Positions 42,377 to 51,011 of a DNA stretch of 64,000 nucleotides are shown here, in pieces. The stretch is from the NCBI GenBank assembly GCA_051814705.1, contig JBPWQW010000001.1:62001-126000 (forward strand). The letters run 5' to 3'. The stretch comes from Geojedonia sp051814705 (GTDB lineage: Bacteria > Bacteroidota > Bacteroidia > Flavobacteriales > Flavobacteriaceae). Positions within the stretch are counted from its first letter, which is position 1, and each line of letters opens with the position of its first letter. The position numbers and the translations under genes were made by a program. The notes beneath the pieces were generated by a model that saw only the letters and a list, made by a program, of their open reading frames with translations, was not told where the DNA came from and did not search any database.

Positions 42377-43552
42377 ATGTCAAAAAACCATATACAAATA
42401 TTCGATACTACCCTTCGTGATGGTGAACAGGTTCCTGGCTGTAAGTTAAATACAGAACAAAAATTGGTCATTGCAGAGCAACTTGAGGCATTGGGTGTTG
42501 ATGTTATAGAAGCTGGTTTTCCTGTTTCAAGCCCAGGTGATTTTAAATCGGTTGAAGCGATTTCCAAACTGATTAAAAATACGATTGTTTGTGGCTTGAC
42601 TCGATCTGTTGAAAATGATATTAAAGTGGCTTCTGAAGCTCTTAAATATGCCAAACATCCTAGAATTCATACCGGTATTGGAACTTCAGATTCACATATA
42701 AAATTCAAATTCAAATCCAATAGAGAGGACATTTTAAAGCGTGCATACGATGCCGTAAAATATGCCAAATCCTTTGTTGAAGACGTCGAATTTTATGCTG
42801 AAGATGCCGGTAGAACGGATAATGATTATTTGGCCAGAGTTTGTGAAGTAGCCATTAAAGCTGGAGCTACCGTTTTAAATATTCCTGACACAACAGGCTA
42901 TTGTTTACCAAGTGAATATGGCGCAAAAATGAAGTATTTAATGGAAAACGTCAAAGGCATTGAAAAGGCCATTTTGTCTTGCCATTGTCATAACGATTTA
43001 GGTCTAGCTACCGCAAATTCCATTGAAGGCGTTATCAACGGTGCCCGTCAAATTGAGTGCACTATAAATGGCATTGGAGAACGTGCCGGAAATACCGCTC
43101 TTGAGGAAGTGGTCATGATCTTAAAACAACACCCATATCTTAAATTAGACACCCATATCAATACCCAATATTTATACGGCATTAGTCAATTGGTTTCTGA
43201 TAGTATGGGCATTTATACCCAACCCAATAAAGCTATAGTTGGAGCTAACGCGTTTGCACACAGTTCTGGGATTCATCAGGATGGTGTTATCAAAAACCGA
43301 GAGACTTATGAAATCATAGATCCAAATGACGTTGGCGTAACCGAGTCTGCAATTGTATTAACAGCGCGAAGTGGTCGTGCAGCATTGGCTTATAGAGCTA
43401 AAAATATAGGTTATGAATTGACAAAACTACAGTTGGATGAAATTTATACCAGCTTCTTAAATTTTGCAGATCAAAAGAAAGAGATTAATGATAATGATAT
43501 TCATAAAATTATTGAAACCAGTAATGTGTATCAGGAAATCATGAGCTCATAA
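42377..43552 (+). CDS. leuA: 2-isopropylmalate synthase lacking the C-terminal regulatory domain
   Basis: This 391-residue TIM-barrel enzyme has the FDTTLRDGEQVPG motif, metal-binding CHCHNDLGLATAN and NGIGERAGN. It condenses acetyl-CoA and 2-ketoisovalerate for leucine. E. coli LeuA is about 520 residues; this protein ends after the catalytic region and its first linker. The allosteric leucine-binding LeuA dimer domain is missing. It is followed by leuB after 25 bases. leuC and leuD are not in the window. Confidence 0.9.
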   Translation: MSKNHIQIFDTTLRDGEQVPGCKLNTEQKLVIAEQLEALGVDVIEAGFPVSSPGDFKSVEAISKLIKNTIVCGLTRSVENDIKVASEALKYAKHPRIHTGIGTSDSHIKFKFKSNREDILKRAYDAVKYAKSFVEDVEFYAEDAGRTDNDYLARVCEVAIKAGATVLNIPDTTGYCLPSEYGAKMKYLMENVKGIEKAILSCHCHNDLGLATANSIEGVINGARQIECTINGIGERAGNTALEEVVMILKQHPYLKLDTHINTQYLYGISQLVSDSMGIYTQPNKAIVGANAFAHSSGIHQDGVIKNRETYEIIDPNDVGVTESAIVLTARSGRAALAYRAKNIGYELTKLQLDEIYTSFLNFADQKKEINDNDIHKIIETSNVYQEIMSS

Positions 43553-43577
43553 TGAAAAATAATATTTAATACATAAA

Positions 43578-44696
43578 ATGAAACTAAATATTGCTGTTTT
43601 GCCAGGAGATGGAATTGGCCCAGAAGTCATTGCTCAAGCAAAAAAAGTGCTTAAGGCAGTCGCTTTGGAGTTTAACCATAAGTTCACTTTTAAGGAAGCG
43701 CTTGTAGGCGCCTGTGCTATTGATAAAACAGGAAATCCTTTACCTGTAGAAACCCTTAAGCTATGTAAAAGTGCCCATGCCGTTTTATTTGGCGCTATTG
43801 GTGACCCAAAATACGACAATGACCCATATGCAACGGTGCGTCCTGAGCAAGGCTTATTACAACTTCGCAAAGAATTAGGTTTGTTTGCCAATATTAGGCC
43901 CGTAAAAGCTTATGAAACTTTGCTGAACAAATCTCCTTTAAAAAAGAAAATTATAGAAGGCACCGATATTAGCATTTATAGAGAACTTACCGGAGGAATT
44001 TATTTTGGTGAAAAACGAATAAGTGAAGATGGCAATACAGCTTCCGATTTATGTGAATATTCACGTTTTGAAATTGAAAGGATAGCGCATTTGGCTTTTA
44101 AAGCGGCTCAGTCCAGAAAGAAAAAAGTGGCCTTGATTGATAAAGCCAATGTTTTGGAAAGCTCTAGATTGTGGCGTAAAGTAGTAACCGAAATTAGTGT
44201 TGAATATCCAGATGTTGACTTGGATCTTCTGTTTGTAGACAATGCTGCTATGCAAATGATTTTGAACCCAAAACAGTTTGATGTGATTTTAACCGAAAAC
44301 ATGTTTGGCGATATTATTAGTGACGAAGCCAGCGTGATTGGTGGGTCTATAGGCCTATTGGCATCAGCATCGGTTGGAGAAAAATATGCCATGTTTGAAC
44401 CTATTCATGGATCTTATCCTCTAGCTACTGGAAAAGGAATCGCCAATCCAATTGCTGCTATTTTATCTGCTGCCATGTTATTGGAGCATTTCGGTCTTTT
44501 TGAAGAAGCCGATTTGGTGAAAGAAGGCGTAGAGAAATCCTTGAAATTATATATCACCACCCCAGATTTGAATACTAAATACGATACGATTACCACCACA
44601 AAAGTTGGTGATTTTATTGAAGATTTTATAAGCAATCCTAAAGACACTAACCTTAATTTTAAAAATATTCATTTGGGTCAGTCAACTATTATTTAA
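43578..44696 (+). CDS. leuB: 3-isopropylmalate dehydrogenase
   Basis: This 372-residue metal- and NAD-dependent decarboxylating dehydrogenase has VLPGDGIGPEV at the N-terminus, YRELTGGIYFGEK, and ENMFGDIISDEASVIGGS with the metal-binding aspartates. It is the third leucine step. It forms an operon with leuA and ends before a strong bidirectional terminator. Confidence 0.95.
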   Translation: MKLNIAVLPGDGIGPEVIAQAKKVLKAVALEFNHKFTFKEALVGACAIDKTGNPLPVETLKLCKSAHAVLFGAIGDPKYDNDPYATVRPEQGLLQLRKELGLFANIRPVKAYETLLNKSPLKKKIIEGTDISIYRELTGGIYFGEKRISEDGNTASDLCEYSRFEIERIAHLAFKAAQSRKKKVALIDKANVLESSRLWRKVVTEISVEYPDVDLDLLFVDNAAMQMILNPKQFDVILTENMFGDIISDEASVIGGSIGLLASASVGEKYAMFEPIHGSYPLATGKGIANPIAAILSAAMLLEHFGLFEEADLVKEGVEKSLKLYITTPDLNTKYDTITTTKVGDFIEDFISNPKDTNLNFKNIHLGQSTII

Positions 44697-44727
44697 ATAT
44701 TTTCTCTAACCAGTATCATTAGGATTT

Positions 44728-44757
44728 AAAAAGCACCCGATTGGGTGCTTTTTTTGT
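44728..44757. terminator. Bidirectional terminator between leuB and the hybrid kinase gene
   Basis: AAAAAGCACCC and GGGTGCTTTTT form an 11-pair stem around GATT, with T residues continuing on the plus strand. Confidence 0.9.
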
Positions 44758-44770
44758 GAACGCTTAAAAT

Positions 44771-47014
44771 TTATACCACCCGATTTTTAACAACATTATA
44801 TATAGTATTAATCAATTTTTCAGGCTTGTAAGGTTTAGGTAAGTAGCCGTTCATTCCAGCTTTAATACAGTCTTCAATTTCAGATTTCAACAAGCTTGCG
44901 GTCATGGCTATAATTGGAATAGGTTTTACTGAATGGTTATTTTTTTCTAATTCACGAATTTTTTCTGAAGCTTCACACCCATTTAAAACAGGCATGTGTT
45001 TATCCATTAAAATCACATCGAACTCTTGAGTTTTATACTTAGTTATAGCCTCAGCACCATTTTTCACAACACTTATATTCACGTTAGGAATATAATATGT
45101 TAAGTCATCTTTAACTACCAAAATATTAAACTCATCATCTTCTGCTAATAGAATTTTAATGCCTTTCAATAAAATACCTACGTCTTTTAGTTGTTCTTCT
45201 CCCCATAAAGGATTTATATCCTCAGAGGATTCCGCAATCTTAATTGGTAGATGGACATAAAATGTACTACCTTCTCCTAAAACACTTTCTACTATTAATG
45301 TTCCATTCTGCAACTCAACCAGCTGCTTAGAAATACTTAAGCCTAGACCCGTTCCTCCTAAAGTCTGCGATTTCGACTTCTCGCCTTGTTTGAAAACATC
45401 GAAAATGAGATCTAGTTTGTCCTTTGAAATACCAATCCCTGTATCCTTTATTGCAAATTTTATGTGTTCTTGGGTATGCGATGCGATGATCTTAACGCTT
45501 CCACTATTCGTAAATTTTATGGCGTTACCTACCAAATTGAGAAGGATTTGGTTCAACCGAGAAGGATCTCCAATGATTCGCTTAGGAAAATTATTTCCGA
45601 TTTCTGCTAGGAGTTCAATTCCTTTTTCTGAAGCTCGATATTGCAACGTTTTAACAACATTTTCAACAACCTCAATGGGGTTCATGGGAATGTGTTCTAT
45701 TTCTAATTTACCTGAAGCTATTTTTGAAAAGTCTAAAATATCATTTAATAATACCATTAAATTTTCTGAACTTGTTTTCATGGCATCAAGAAATATATTT
45801 TGGGATTCCGGATGTGAGTTGCGTTCAAGAGAATTGATCATTCCTGATATAGCATGTAAAGGTGTTCGGATTTCATGGCTCATATTGGCCAAAAATTGTT
45901 CTTTATAACGCTCGGATTGTTCTACGCGAAGTTTTTCCTGTTCAATTATTTTGTTCTGTTTTCTAATAAGTTTTAAACGGTTGAATATATATAACAATCC
46001 TAGAATTAGAACACATAAAGCAGCAATAATAATCCAAATAATTAAGCGTTGATTAGCCAGCTTTTCTGCAGCTAAAGCTTCCTGAATACCTATTTTTTCT
46101 CTTTCTCGTTGTGTATTGTAATTTCCTATTTGCAGTGCGTTTTTATAAGAATTATGCTTTTCTTCAATTTTATTGTATTCATTAAAATGGTAATATGCCT
46201 GTTCAAAATCATTTAAAGCCGCATAACTTTTTCTTAAATTCTGATGTGCATTAGCTCTGTCTTCTATATGATCAATACTCAAAACAGCTTCGAATGCCTT
46301 TTTAGCATAAATTAATGCTGAATCGGGCTTATTTAAACCTAAATATGATTCAGACATGTTATTATAAGTGGTTCTTGTAAAATTGTCACTTAATTTCAAA
46401 CATTGATTTCCAAATTTTATAGCTTCTAAGTAACTTCCACTTCTAAGACTCATCCAACATTTTGTCTCATATTGAGCTGCGAGAAATTCCGAATCTTTTT
46501 GTTTTAAAGCCCAATTTTCTATATGATCAAATATTGAGTCTGATTTTGTTTTATTCCCTAAATCATTTTCCAAAATCGCAAGTCGAATTAAATGATTTTT
46601 TGCCTGTCTTGTATTACCATCATCTTCAGATGCCTTTATAGCTTTCTTTATATAAGTGATGCTTTCATTCGTTTTTTCCTGTAGTTGTAATAGCCAACTT
46701 AAATAATCAAAGAGTTTAGATTTTAATTGATTTGTAATTTTAATATCTGGGTTTTCTTCAATTAAGATTTCAAGGTTTTTTGCGTCAATATAACTTGAAG
46801 TGAAATCTTGAAAATTCCTAGATTTAAAAAAAACCAGTTCATTTAGTATAATAATTTCATTGTATATGTCTTCACCTTCTCTTGCATTTTTTAATAGTCC
46901 TTCCAATCGCTCAAGTTCAAGTGAGTTTGATACTCGCATAGAGTCTTGTTCGTTCTGACTAAAACCAAGGTAAGAAACTAATATAGCCATGATTATGAAG
47001 GTCTTTTTTGTCAT
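44771..47014 (-). CDS. Hybrid sensor histidine kinase with TPR input and receiver domain
   Basis: This 747-residue protein has, in order, a signal sequence, periplasmic TPR-like repeats (about 30-300) and one membrane helix (LIIWIIIAALCVLILGLLYIF). HisKA follows, with the phospho-accepting His in NMSHEIRTPLHA, then HATPase with NAIKFT, DTGIGI and GGTGLGLSI. A receiver domain ends the protein (DVILMDKHMPVLNG, AMTAS, KPYKP). The separate Hpt gene in the same operon should shuttle phosphate from this receiver to the LytTR regulator. The input signal is unknown. It lies three bases after the regulator gene. Confidence 0.92.
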   Translation of the reverse strand: MTKKTFIIMAILVSYLGFSQNEQDSMRVSNSLELERLEGLLKNAREGEDIYNEIIILNELVFFKSRNFQDFTSSYIDAKNLEILIEENPDIKITNQLKSKLFDYLSWLLQLQEKTNESITYIKKAIKASEDDGNTRQAKNHLIRLAILENDLGNKTKSDSIFDHIENWALKQKDSEFLAAQYETKCWMSLRSGSYLEAIKFGNQCLKLSDNFTRTTYNNMSESYLGLNKPDSALIYAKKAFEAVLSIDHIEDRANAHQNLRKSYAALNDFEQAYYHFNEYNKIEEKHNSYKNALQIGNYNTQREREKIGIQEALAAEKLANQRLIIWIIIAALCVLILGLLYIFNRLKLIRKQNKIIEQEKLRVEQSERYKEQFLANMSHEIRTPLHAISGMINSLERNSHPESQNIFLDAMKTSSENLMVLLNDILDFSKIASGKLEIEHIPMNPIEVVENVVKTLQYRASEKGIELLAEIGNNFPKRIIGDPSRLNQILLNLVGNAIKFTNSGSVKIIASHTQEHIKFAIKDTGIGISKDKLDLIFDVFKQGEKSKSQTLGGTGLGLSISKQLVELQNGTLIVESVLGEGSTFYVHLPIKIAESSEDINPLWGEEQLKDVGILLKGIKILLAEDDEFNILVVKDDLTYYIPNVNISVVKNGAEAITKYKTQEFDVILMDKHMPVLNGCEASEKIRELEKNNHSVKPIPIIAMTASLLKSEIEDCIKAGMNGYLPKPYKPEKLINTIYNVVKNRVV

Positions 47015-47017
47015 AAT

Positions 47018-47785
47018 CTAGTTATTGAACCAATTATTAAATGCTTCTTTTTTTCTTCTGGAGATTGGAATTTTGGTGTTATTTGAAAGCGAAATTTCAA
47101 AGCTTTTAGAGACAGAGAGAATATGTATTTTGTTAACCAAATACGATTTGTGACAGCGAAAGAAACCTTTTTCCTCCAATAATTCTTCTAAATAGCTCAA
47201 AGTTTTTGAAACCAGCTCTTTCCTGTTTTTAGTCAAGTGCACATAACTGTAGTTACGGTCACCTTCAATGAGCACAATATCTTTAAGCGCTAAATGCAAT
47301 TCCCCCTGTTGTGTGTTTAGCATAAGGGTTTGTTCGGCAACTGTTTTACTCCTTAGATTATTTAATGCTATTGAAAGGTTGTTTTGGTTTTGGTAGGTTT
47401 TGTATCGTTTTACGGCATTTTTTAATTCTTCTAGATCAAAAGGTTTTAACAAATAGTCCAAGGCGTTAAATCTAATGGCTTTTATGGCATAATGTTTATA
47501 AGAAGTGATAAAGATGACCTTAAAATCAAAGCTTTTAAGTCTTGATAACATTTCAAACCCTGTCATATCGGTCATTTCAACATCCAAGAATATGAGATTG
47601 GGTTTTAATTGTACAATACGCTCCAGACCATCCCTACCATCTTTGGCTGTGCCTAGAATTTTAATTTCAGGAAAATATTGATTGAGTTTATCTAAGAGCA
47701 AATCCCGAATAAAAGGGTCGTCATCGATGACCAGACATCGAATAGCTTGTGTCGCTTTAGGTCGGTTTTTCAAAATTTGAATCAA
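47018..47785 (-). CDS. LytTR-family response regulator
   Basis: This 255-residue protein has a receiver domain (CLVIDDDPFIRD; phospho-Asp in NLIFLDVEMTDMTG; switch ITSYKHYA and lysine in YLLKPFD) and a C-terminal LytTR DNA-binding domain (GDRNYSYVHL, FFRCHKSYLVN). The start is not ATG: the frame opens with TTG directly after an in-frame stop and overlaps the Hpt gene by 29 bases, implying coupled translation. It is the likely output of the phosphorelay with the adjacent hybrid kinase. Confidence 0.9.
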   Translation of the reverse strand: MIQILKNRPKATQAIRCLVIDDDPFIRDLLLDKLNQYFPEIKILGTAKDGRDGLERIVQLKPNLIFLDVEMTDMTGFEMLSRLKSFDFKVIFITSYKHYAIKAIRFNALDYLLKPFDLEELKNAVKRYKTYQNQNNLSIALNNLRSKTVAEQTLMLNTQQGELHLALKDIVLIEGDRNYSYVHLTKNRKELVSKTLSYLEELLEEKGFFRCHKSYLVNKIHILSVSKSFEISLSNNTKIPISRRKKEAFNNWFNN

Positions 47786-48131
47786 TTAATTTAGAAACTT
47801 CTGTCAATGCATCCTCTAATTTAACCAAAATATCATTAACAAGAATTTCCATATCCATAAAAGGCATCGATTCATATTCAAACTCCAATCGTTGAATGGG
47901 AACATCCACATCCTTAATGCCAAAAAACTGCAATTGGGGGCTCATTTTGTGCAAGAGTTGCCGTATCAAAACGCGATCGTGCAAATCCAGTGCATGGCGT
48001 ACTTCAATCAATCGCTCTGAAATCAATTCCTTAAACTGTGTCAAATATTTAAGCATACGGGTAGAATCGCCTCTAGAAATTTTAACGACATTATTGAGAT
48101 TGGTATAGGTGGTATCCCAAGTTGAATGCAT
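47757..48131 (-). CDS. Histidine phosphotransfer (Hpt) protein
   Basis: This 124-residue helical protein has LIRQLLHKMSPQLQFFG, the Hpt phospho-histidine helix with His followed by KxxPxxxxxG. The open frame reaches a TTG at 48140, but the ATG at 48131 (MHSTWDTTY) is preferred. It is placed first in the three-gene phosphorelay (Hpt, LytTR regulator, hybrid kinase), where it should relay phosphate between the kinase receiver and the regulator. Confidence 0.85.
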   Translation of the reverse strand: MHSTWDTTYTNLNNVVKISRGDSTRMLKYLTQFKELISERLIEVRHALDLHDRVLIRQLLHKMSPQLQFFGIKDVDVPIQRLEFEYESMPFMDMEILVNDILVKLEDALTEVSKLIDSNFEKPT

Positions 48132-48364
48132 AGCTATCAATTAATTACTTAAAGATACCTTAATTAATTCTAATATTAATAACCAATAATCCTATGGTTT
48201 ATTTAATGGTCTTTAACCGTTGGATCAACCCTTAAATCAATAATAAGTCATAGGATAAAAACAATTAGCAAATTTCAATTTATCACATTAATATTGAGTT
48301 AACCAACCCTATCTTCAACTCCTTCTTAGTTATAAACGCTATTAATTAATTAAACCATTCAATT

Positions 48365-48955
48365 ATGAAAACAAATTTAAAAATGAAACCTGTAATGCTA
48401 TTGTTCACAATGGTACTATTCGGTTTTTACGGATGTAACACAGAAGATTTAACCCTCCCTGAAGCAGAACTTTCTACAGCCAATGTGGTGGCTGGAAAAG
48501 GCCATGGTAAAGTTGTACATCATGTTAACCTAGGATCTAATGATGTGTGTGCAATTTTCGGACAACAAAATGGCTGCGATGCAAATTTCTCGTTAGTGGC
48601 CAACTTGTATGAAGATGGATATGCAAGTGGGCAATGGACAGATACTTTTGCTGGAGGAGGAGAGGGCCTTTATATAGCTATTGACTGCGCGAAATTTGCT
48701 GACGGTCCTGGCGGTATAAAATATGCAATTGTCTCAGGATTGATAACTAAAGGCTCCCTATTTGGAGAAGATGTAAGTGGCCAACGCGCTGTAACCTTTG
48801 CTGCCGATTCCGGTCCAGGCAATCAAAACGATTTTGTGAGCTTTTCAATTGCTCCCGTGAACGAGAACTTAGATTGTAATGCTTTAATAGATCTTGATTT
48901 CTTATTTAATGGCTGGATAATTCCTTCTACCTCAGGAGAGGTTGTTATCTGGTAA
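48365..48955 (+). CDS. Lipoprotein of unknown function, 196 aa
   Basis: A lipoprotein signal peptide ends at FYGCNTED (Cys near 24). The mature part is acidic and glycine-rich, with a Cys pair in VCAIFGQQNGCDANF and further Cys in IDCAKFADG and NLDCNALID, so disulfides are likely. It ends TSGEVVIW with no sorting domain. No family is recognised. It stands alone on the plus strand between the phosphorelay and the esterase gene, about 100 bases before a terminator. Confidence 0.7.
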   Translation: MKTNLKMKPVMLLFTMVLFGFYGCNTEDLTLPEAELSTANVVAGKGHGKVVHHVNLGSNDVCAIFGQQNGCDANFSLVANLYEDGYASGQWTDTFAGGGEGLYIAIDCAKFADGPGGIKYAIVSGLITKGSLFGEDVSGQRAVTFAADSGPGNQNDFVSFSIAPVNENLDCNALIDLDFLFNGWIIPSTSGEVVIW

Positions 48956-49055
48956 AAAATAGGGAATTGTTAATATGATATTTAAATTATAGTATAAGAG
49001 CTATTTAACTAACCAATTTCAATTTCTATCGCTTTTAAGTATTTGAATTAACAAG

Positions 49056-49081
49056 AGCGCATGTCACCATGCGCTTTTTAT
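49056..49081 (+). terminator. Terminator after the lipoprotein gene
   Basis: AGCGCATG and CATGCGCT form eight pairs around TCAC and are followed by TTTTTA. Confidence 0.8.
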
Positions 49082-49082
49082 T

Positions 49083-49952
49083 TTAATATTGATGAAACCC
49101 ATCCGACACAAACCTTAGCACGTCTGGAAGCGATGTTCTCCAATAAGTCCAATTATGTTTTCCATCCCTCACGCGGTATTCATGTGGGATTTCCTTTTTC
49201 CGCATGGCGATATGGACCATACTATTGCCTTCATACAAAAAATCGTCATCACCACAATCGATATACCACCGCACCGATTTTATAGCGCCTAAAGCTTTGC
49301 TTTCTAAGAGGGGTAAAACGTTATTTTTCTCATAATAAGCCTTAATATCATAGCGTTCAATAGAGTCTATTTTAGAAAAATTAACCAAGTTGTTTTTTTC
49401 TCCTTCCAAAGTTAGACCTCCAATATAAGCACTTAACGGACATGCTGAAGCAAATAATTCGGGGTGATGCAAGGCATACACAAATGCACCCCCACCTCCC
49501 ATGGACAATCCTGCTATTGCTCTGTAACGTTTTTCTCTTTTAATTCGATAGGTTGTTTCAACATAAGGCATCAACTCTTCAAAAAAGTAATCCTCATAAT
49601 TCCAATCCCCTCTTATATCATTAAAATATCCCAAGCGATCTGTAAAAGCATCGGGCATTACAATAATCATAGGTGTTATTTCCCCTTCTGCAATGGCTTT
49701 ATCTGCACTATGCAACACTTCACCAAACTGCACCCAACCTGTCTGGTCATCGCCTGCGCCATGAAGCAAATACAGTACCGGATAACTCCGTTGCGAAACA
49801 TCATAATCTGGTGGTAAATAGATGGCAAAATTTCGTTCAGTCTTTAAAATTTTACTCTTGTGAGACAGTTGATCAAACACTTTACCAGTTTGGGCATACA
49901 GCATTGATACATTAAAAAAGAGAAGAGAAAAAATATACAAAAAACGATTCAT
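49083..49952 (-). CDS. Secreted esterase-family protein (putative esterase, alpha/beta hydrolase)
   Basis: This 289-residue protein has a signal peptide (FLYIFSLLFFNVSMLYAQ). The nucleophile elbow is GLSMGGGGA, with YPVLYLLHGAGDDQTGW before it and a C-terminal GKHNWTYWR His. This matches the esterase D/XynZ-like family (PF00756), which includes feruloyl and acetyl-xylan esterases and trehalose mycolyltransferases. It probably acts in the periplasm on an ester, perhaps from polysaccharides. The substrate is not determined by sequence. It is a single gene on the minus strand. Confidence 0.85.
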   Translation of the reverse strand: MNRFLYIFSLLFFNVSMLYAQTGKVFDQLSHKSKILKTERNFAIYLPPDYDVSQRSYPVLYLLHGAGDDQTGWVQFGEVLHSADKAIAEGEITPMIIVMPDAFTDRLGYFNDIRGDWNYEDYFFEELMPYVETTYRIKREKRYRAIAGLSMGGGGAFVYALHHPELFASACPLSAYIGGLTLEGEKNNLVNFSKIDSIERYDIKAYYEKNNVLPLLESKALGAIKSVRWYIDCGDDDFLYEGNSMVHIAMRKKEIPHEYRVRDGKHNWTYWRTSLPDVLRFVSDGFHQY

Positions 49953-50040
49953 TTTTATAAAATTTAGAATGGATTAAATATAATCGTTTCTGCCCTCTTA
50001 TCAAGAAAATATATAAATTAATAAGCCTAAAAAGATTTCC

Positions 50041-50048
50041 TATTTTTG
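50041..50048 (+). promoter_or_regulatory. Promoter -7 box of the ROK-family gene
   Basis: TATTTTTG matches TAnnTTTG and lies 27 bases before the TTG start. No clear -33 TTG was seen. Confidence 0.4.
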
Positions 50049-50075
50049 TAATGCATAACTTAAAAAATTATTTTC

Positions 50076-50816
50076 TTGGAAATACTTGGCATTGATATTG
50101 GCGGTTCTGGAATGAAGGGCGCTTTAGTCGACTCAACCACGGGAGAACTTGTAACCGAACGGTTCAGAATCCCAACACCTAGTTCTCGAAATCCTGACGA
50201 TATGGCCAAAGTCTTTAAGGACATTGTCAATCATTTTAATTATAAAGGTCCTGTAGGTTGTGGTTTTCCAAGCATTATTAAGCATGGCATTTGTAAAGAC
50301 TCTGGCAACTTGCATAGCGATTGGGAACATTTAAATGTCGAAACCTTGTTTTCTAAATCTTGCGGATTGCCCGTTACCGTCATTAATGATGCCGATGCTG
50401 CGGGTTATGCGGTCATGAATTATGGCGTGGGTAAAGGCAAATTAGGCTTGGTCATCATGATTACCATTGGGACTGGTCTGGGCAGTGGTGTCTTTTTTAA
50501 CGGCGTGCTTATCCCTAATTTCGAATTGGGGCAGATTCCTTATAAAAAATTTGTCAAAATTGAAGATTGGGCAGCAGCCTCTGTTAAAGAGCAAAAAAAA
50601 TTGAGTTATAAAAAATGGGGTAACCGTTTTAATACGTTTTTGGAATTGGTAGAATTATTGGTTTGCCCAGACCTCATCATTCTTGGTGGTGGTACTTCAG
50701 ATGATTTTGATCAATTTAAAAAATGGATCAAAATTGAAACGCCTGTAATCCCTACTCCTTTAGGAAATACCGCCGGTATTGTTGGGGCTGCTTGTGCAGC
50801 ACTGCACTCGCAATGA
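50076..50816 (+). CDS. ROK-family kinase, probable polyphosphate-dependent glucokinase
   Basis: This 246-residue protein has the phosphate loop GIDIGGSGMKGALVD, the catalytic aspartate in INDADAAG, TIGTGLGSGVF and a C-terminal LGGGTSDDF. The short length and the SVKEQKKLSYKKWG segment fit polyphosphate-glucose phosphotransferases. The CxCGxxGCxE zinc motif of many ROK proteins is missing, as expected for that subgroup. The start codon is TTG: an in-frame TAA lies five codons upstream and the nearby ATG at 50051 is out of frame. Cytoplasmic. Confidence 0.82.
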   Translation: MEILGIDIGGSGMKGALVDSTTGELVTERFRIPTPSSRNPDDMAKVFKDIVNHFNYKGPVGCGFPSIIKHGICKDSGNLHSDWEHLNVETLFSKSCGLPVTVINDADAAGYAVMNYGVGKGKLGLVIMITIGTGLGSGVFFNGVLIPNFELGQIPYKKFVKIEDWAAASVKEQKKLSYKKWGNRFNTFLELVELLVCPDLIILGGGTSDDFDQFKKWIKIETPVIPTPLGNTAGIVGAACAALHSQ

Positions 50817-50828
50817 CAAATATTGAGT

Positions 50829-50858
50829 GTCATTGCGAACATAGTGAAGCAATCTCAT
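50829..50858. repeat. GTCATTGCGAAC dispersed repeat
   Basis: The sequence gtcattgcgaac followed by atagtgaagcaatctc is a common intergenic repeat; a related copy is at 35282-35318. Confidence 0.6.
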
Positions 50859-50979
50859 GATTTGAACTCCAATGTAAAAGATTAACTTCGCTGAACCCAA
50901 AGGGTTCCTGCCCACTTAGGAAATCGAAAATTCCACGCAGACGATGACCATAATTGATTCCTTTTTCAGTAAATAAATT

Positions 50980-51000
50980 CGTAAATCGTAAATCGTAAAT
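50980..51000. repeat. CGTAAAT heptamer repeated three times
   Basis: Three perfect tandem copies of the seven-base unit lie just past the stop of the TolB/TPR gene. Confidence 0.8.
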
Positions 51001-51011
51001 CAAAAATCGCT

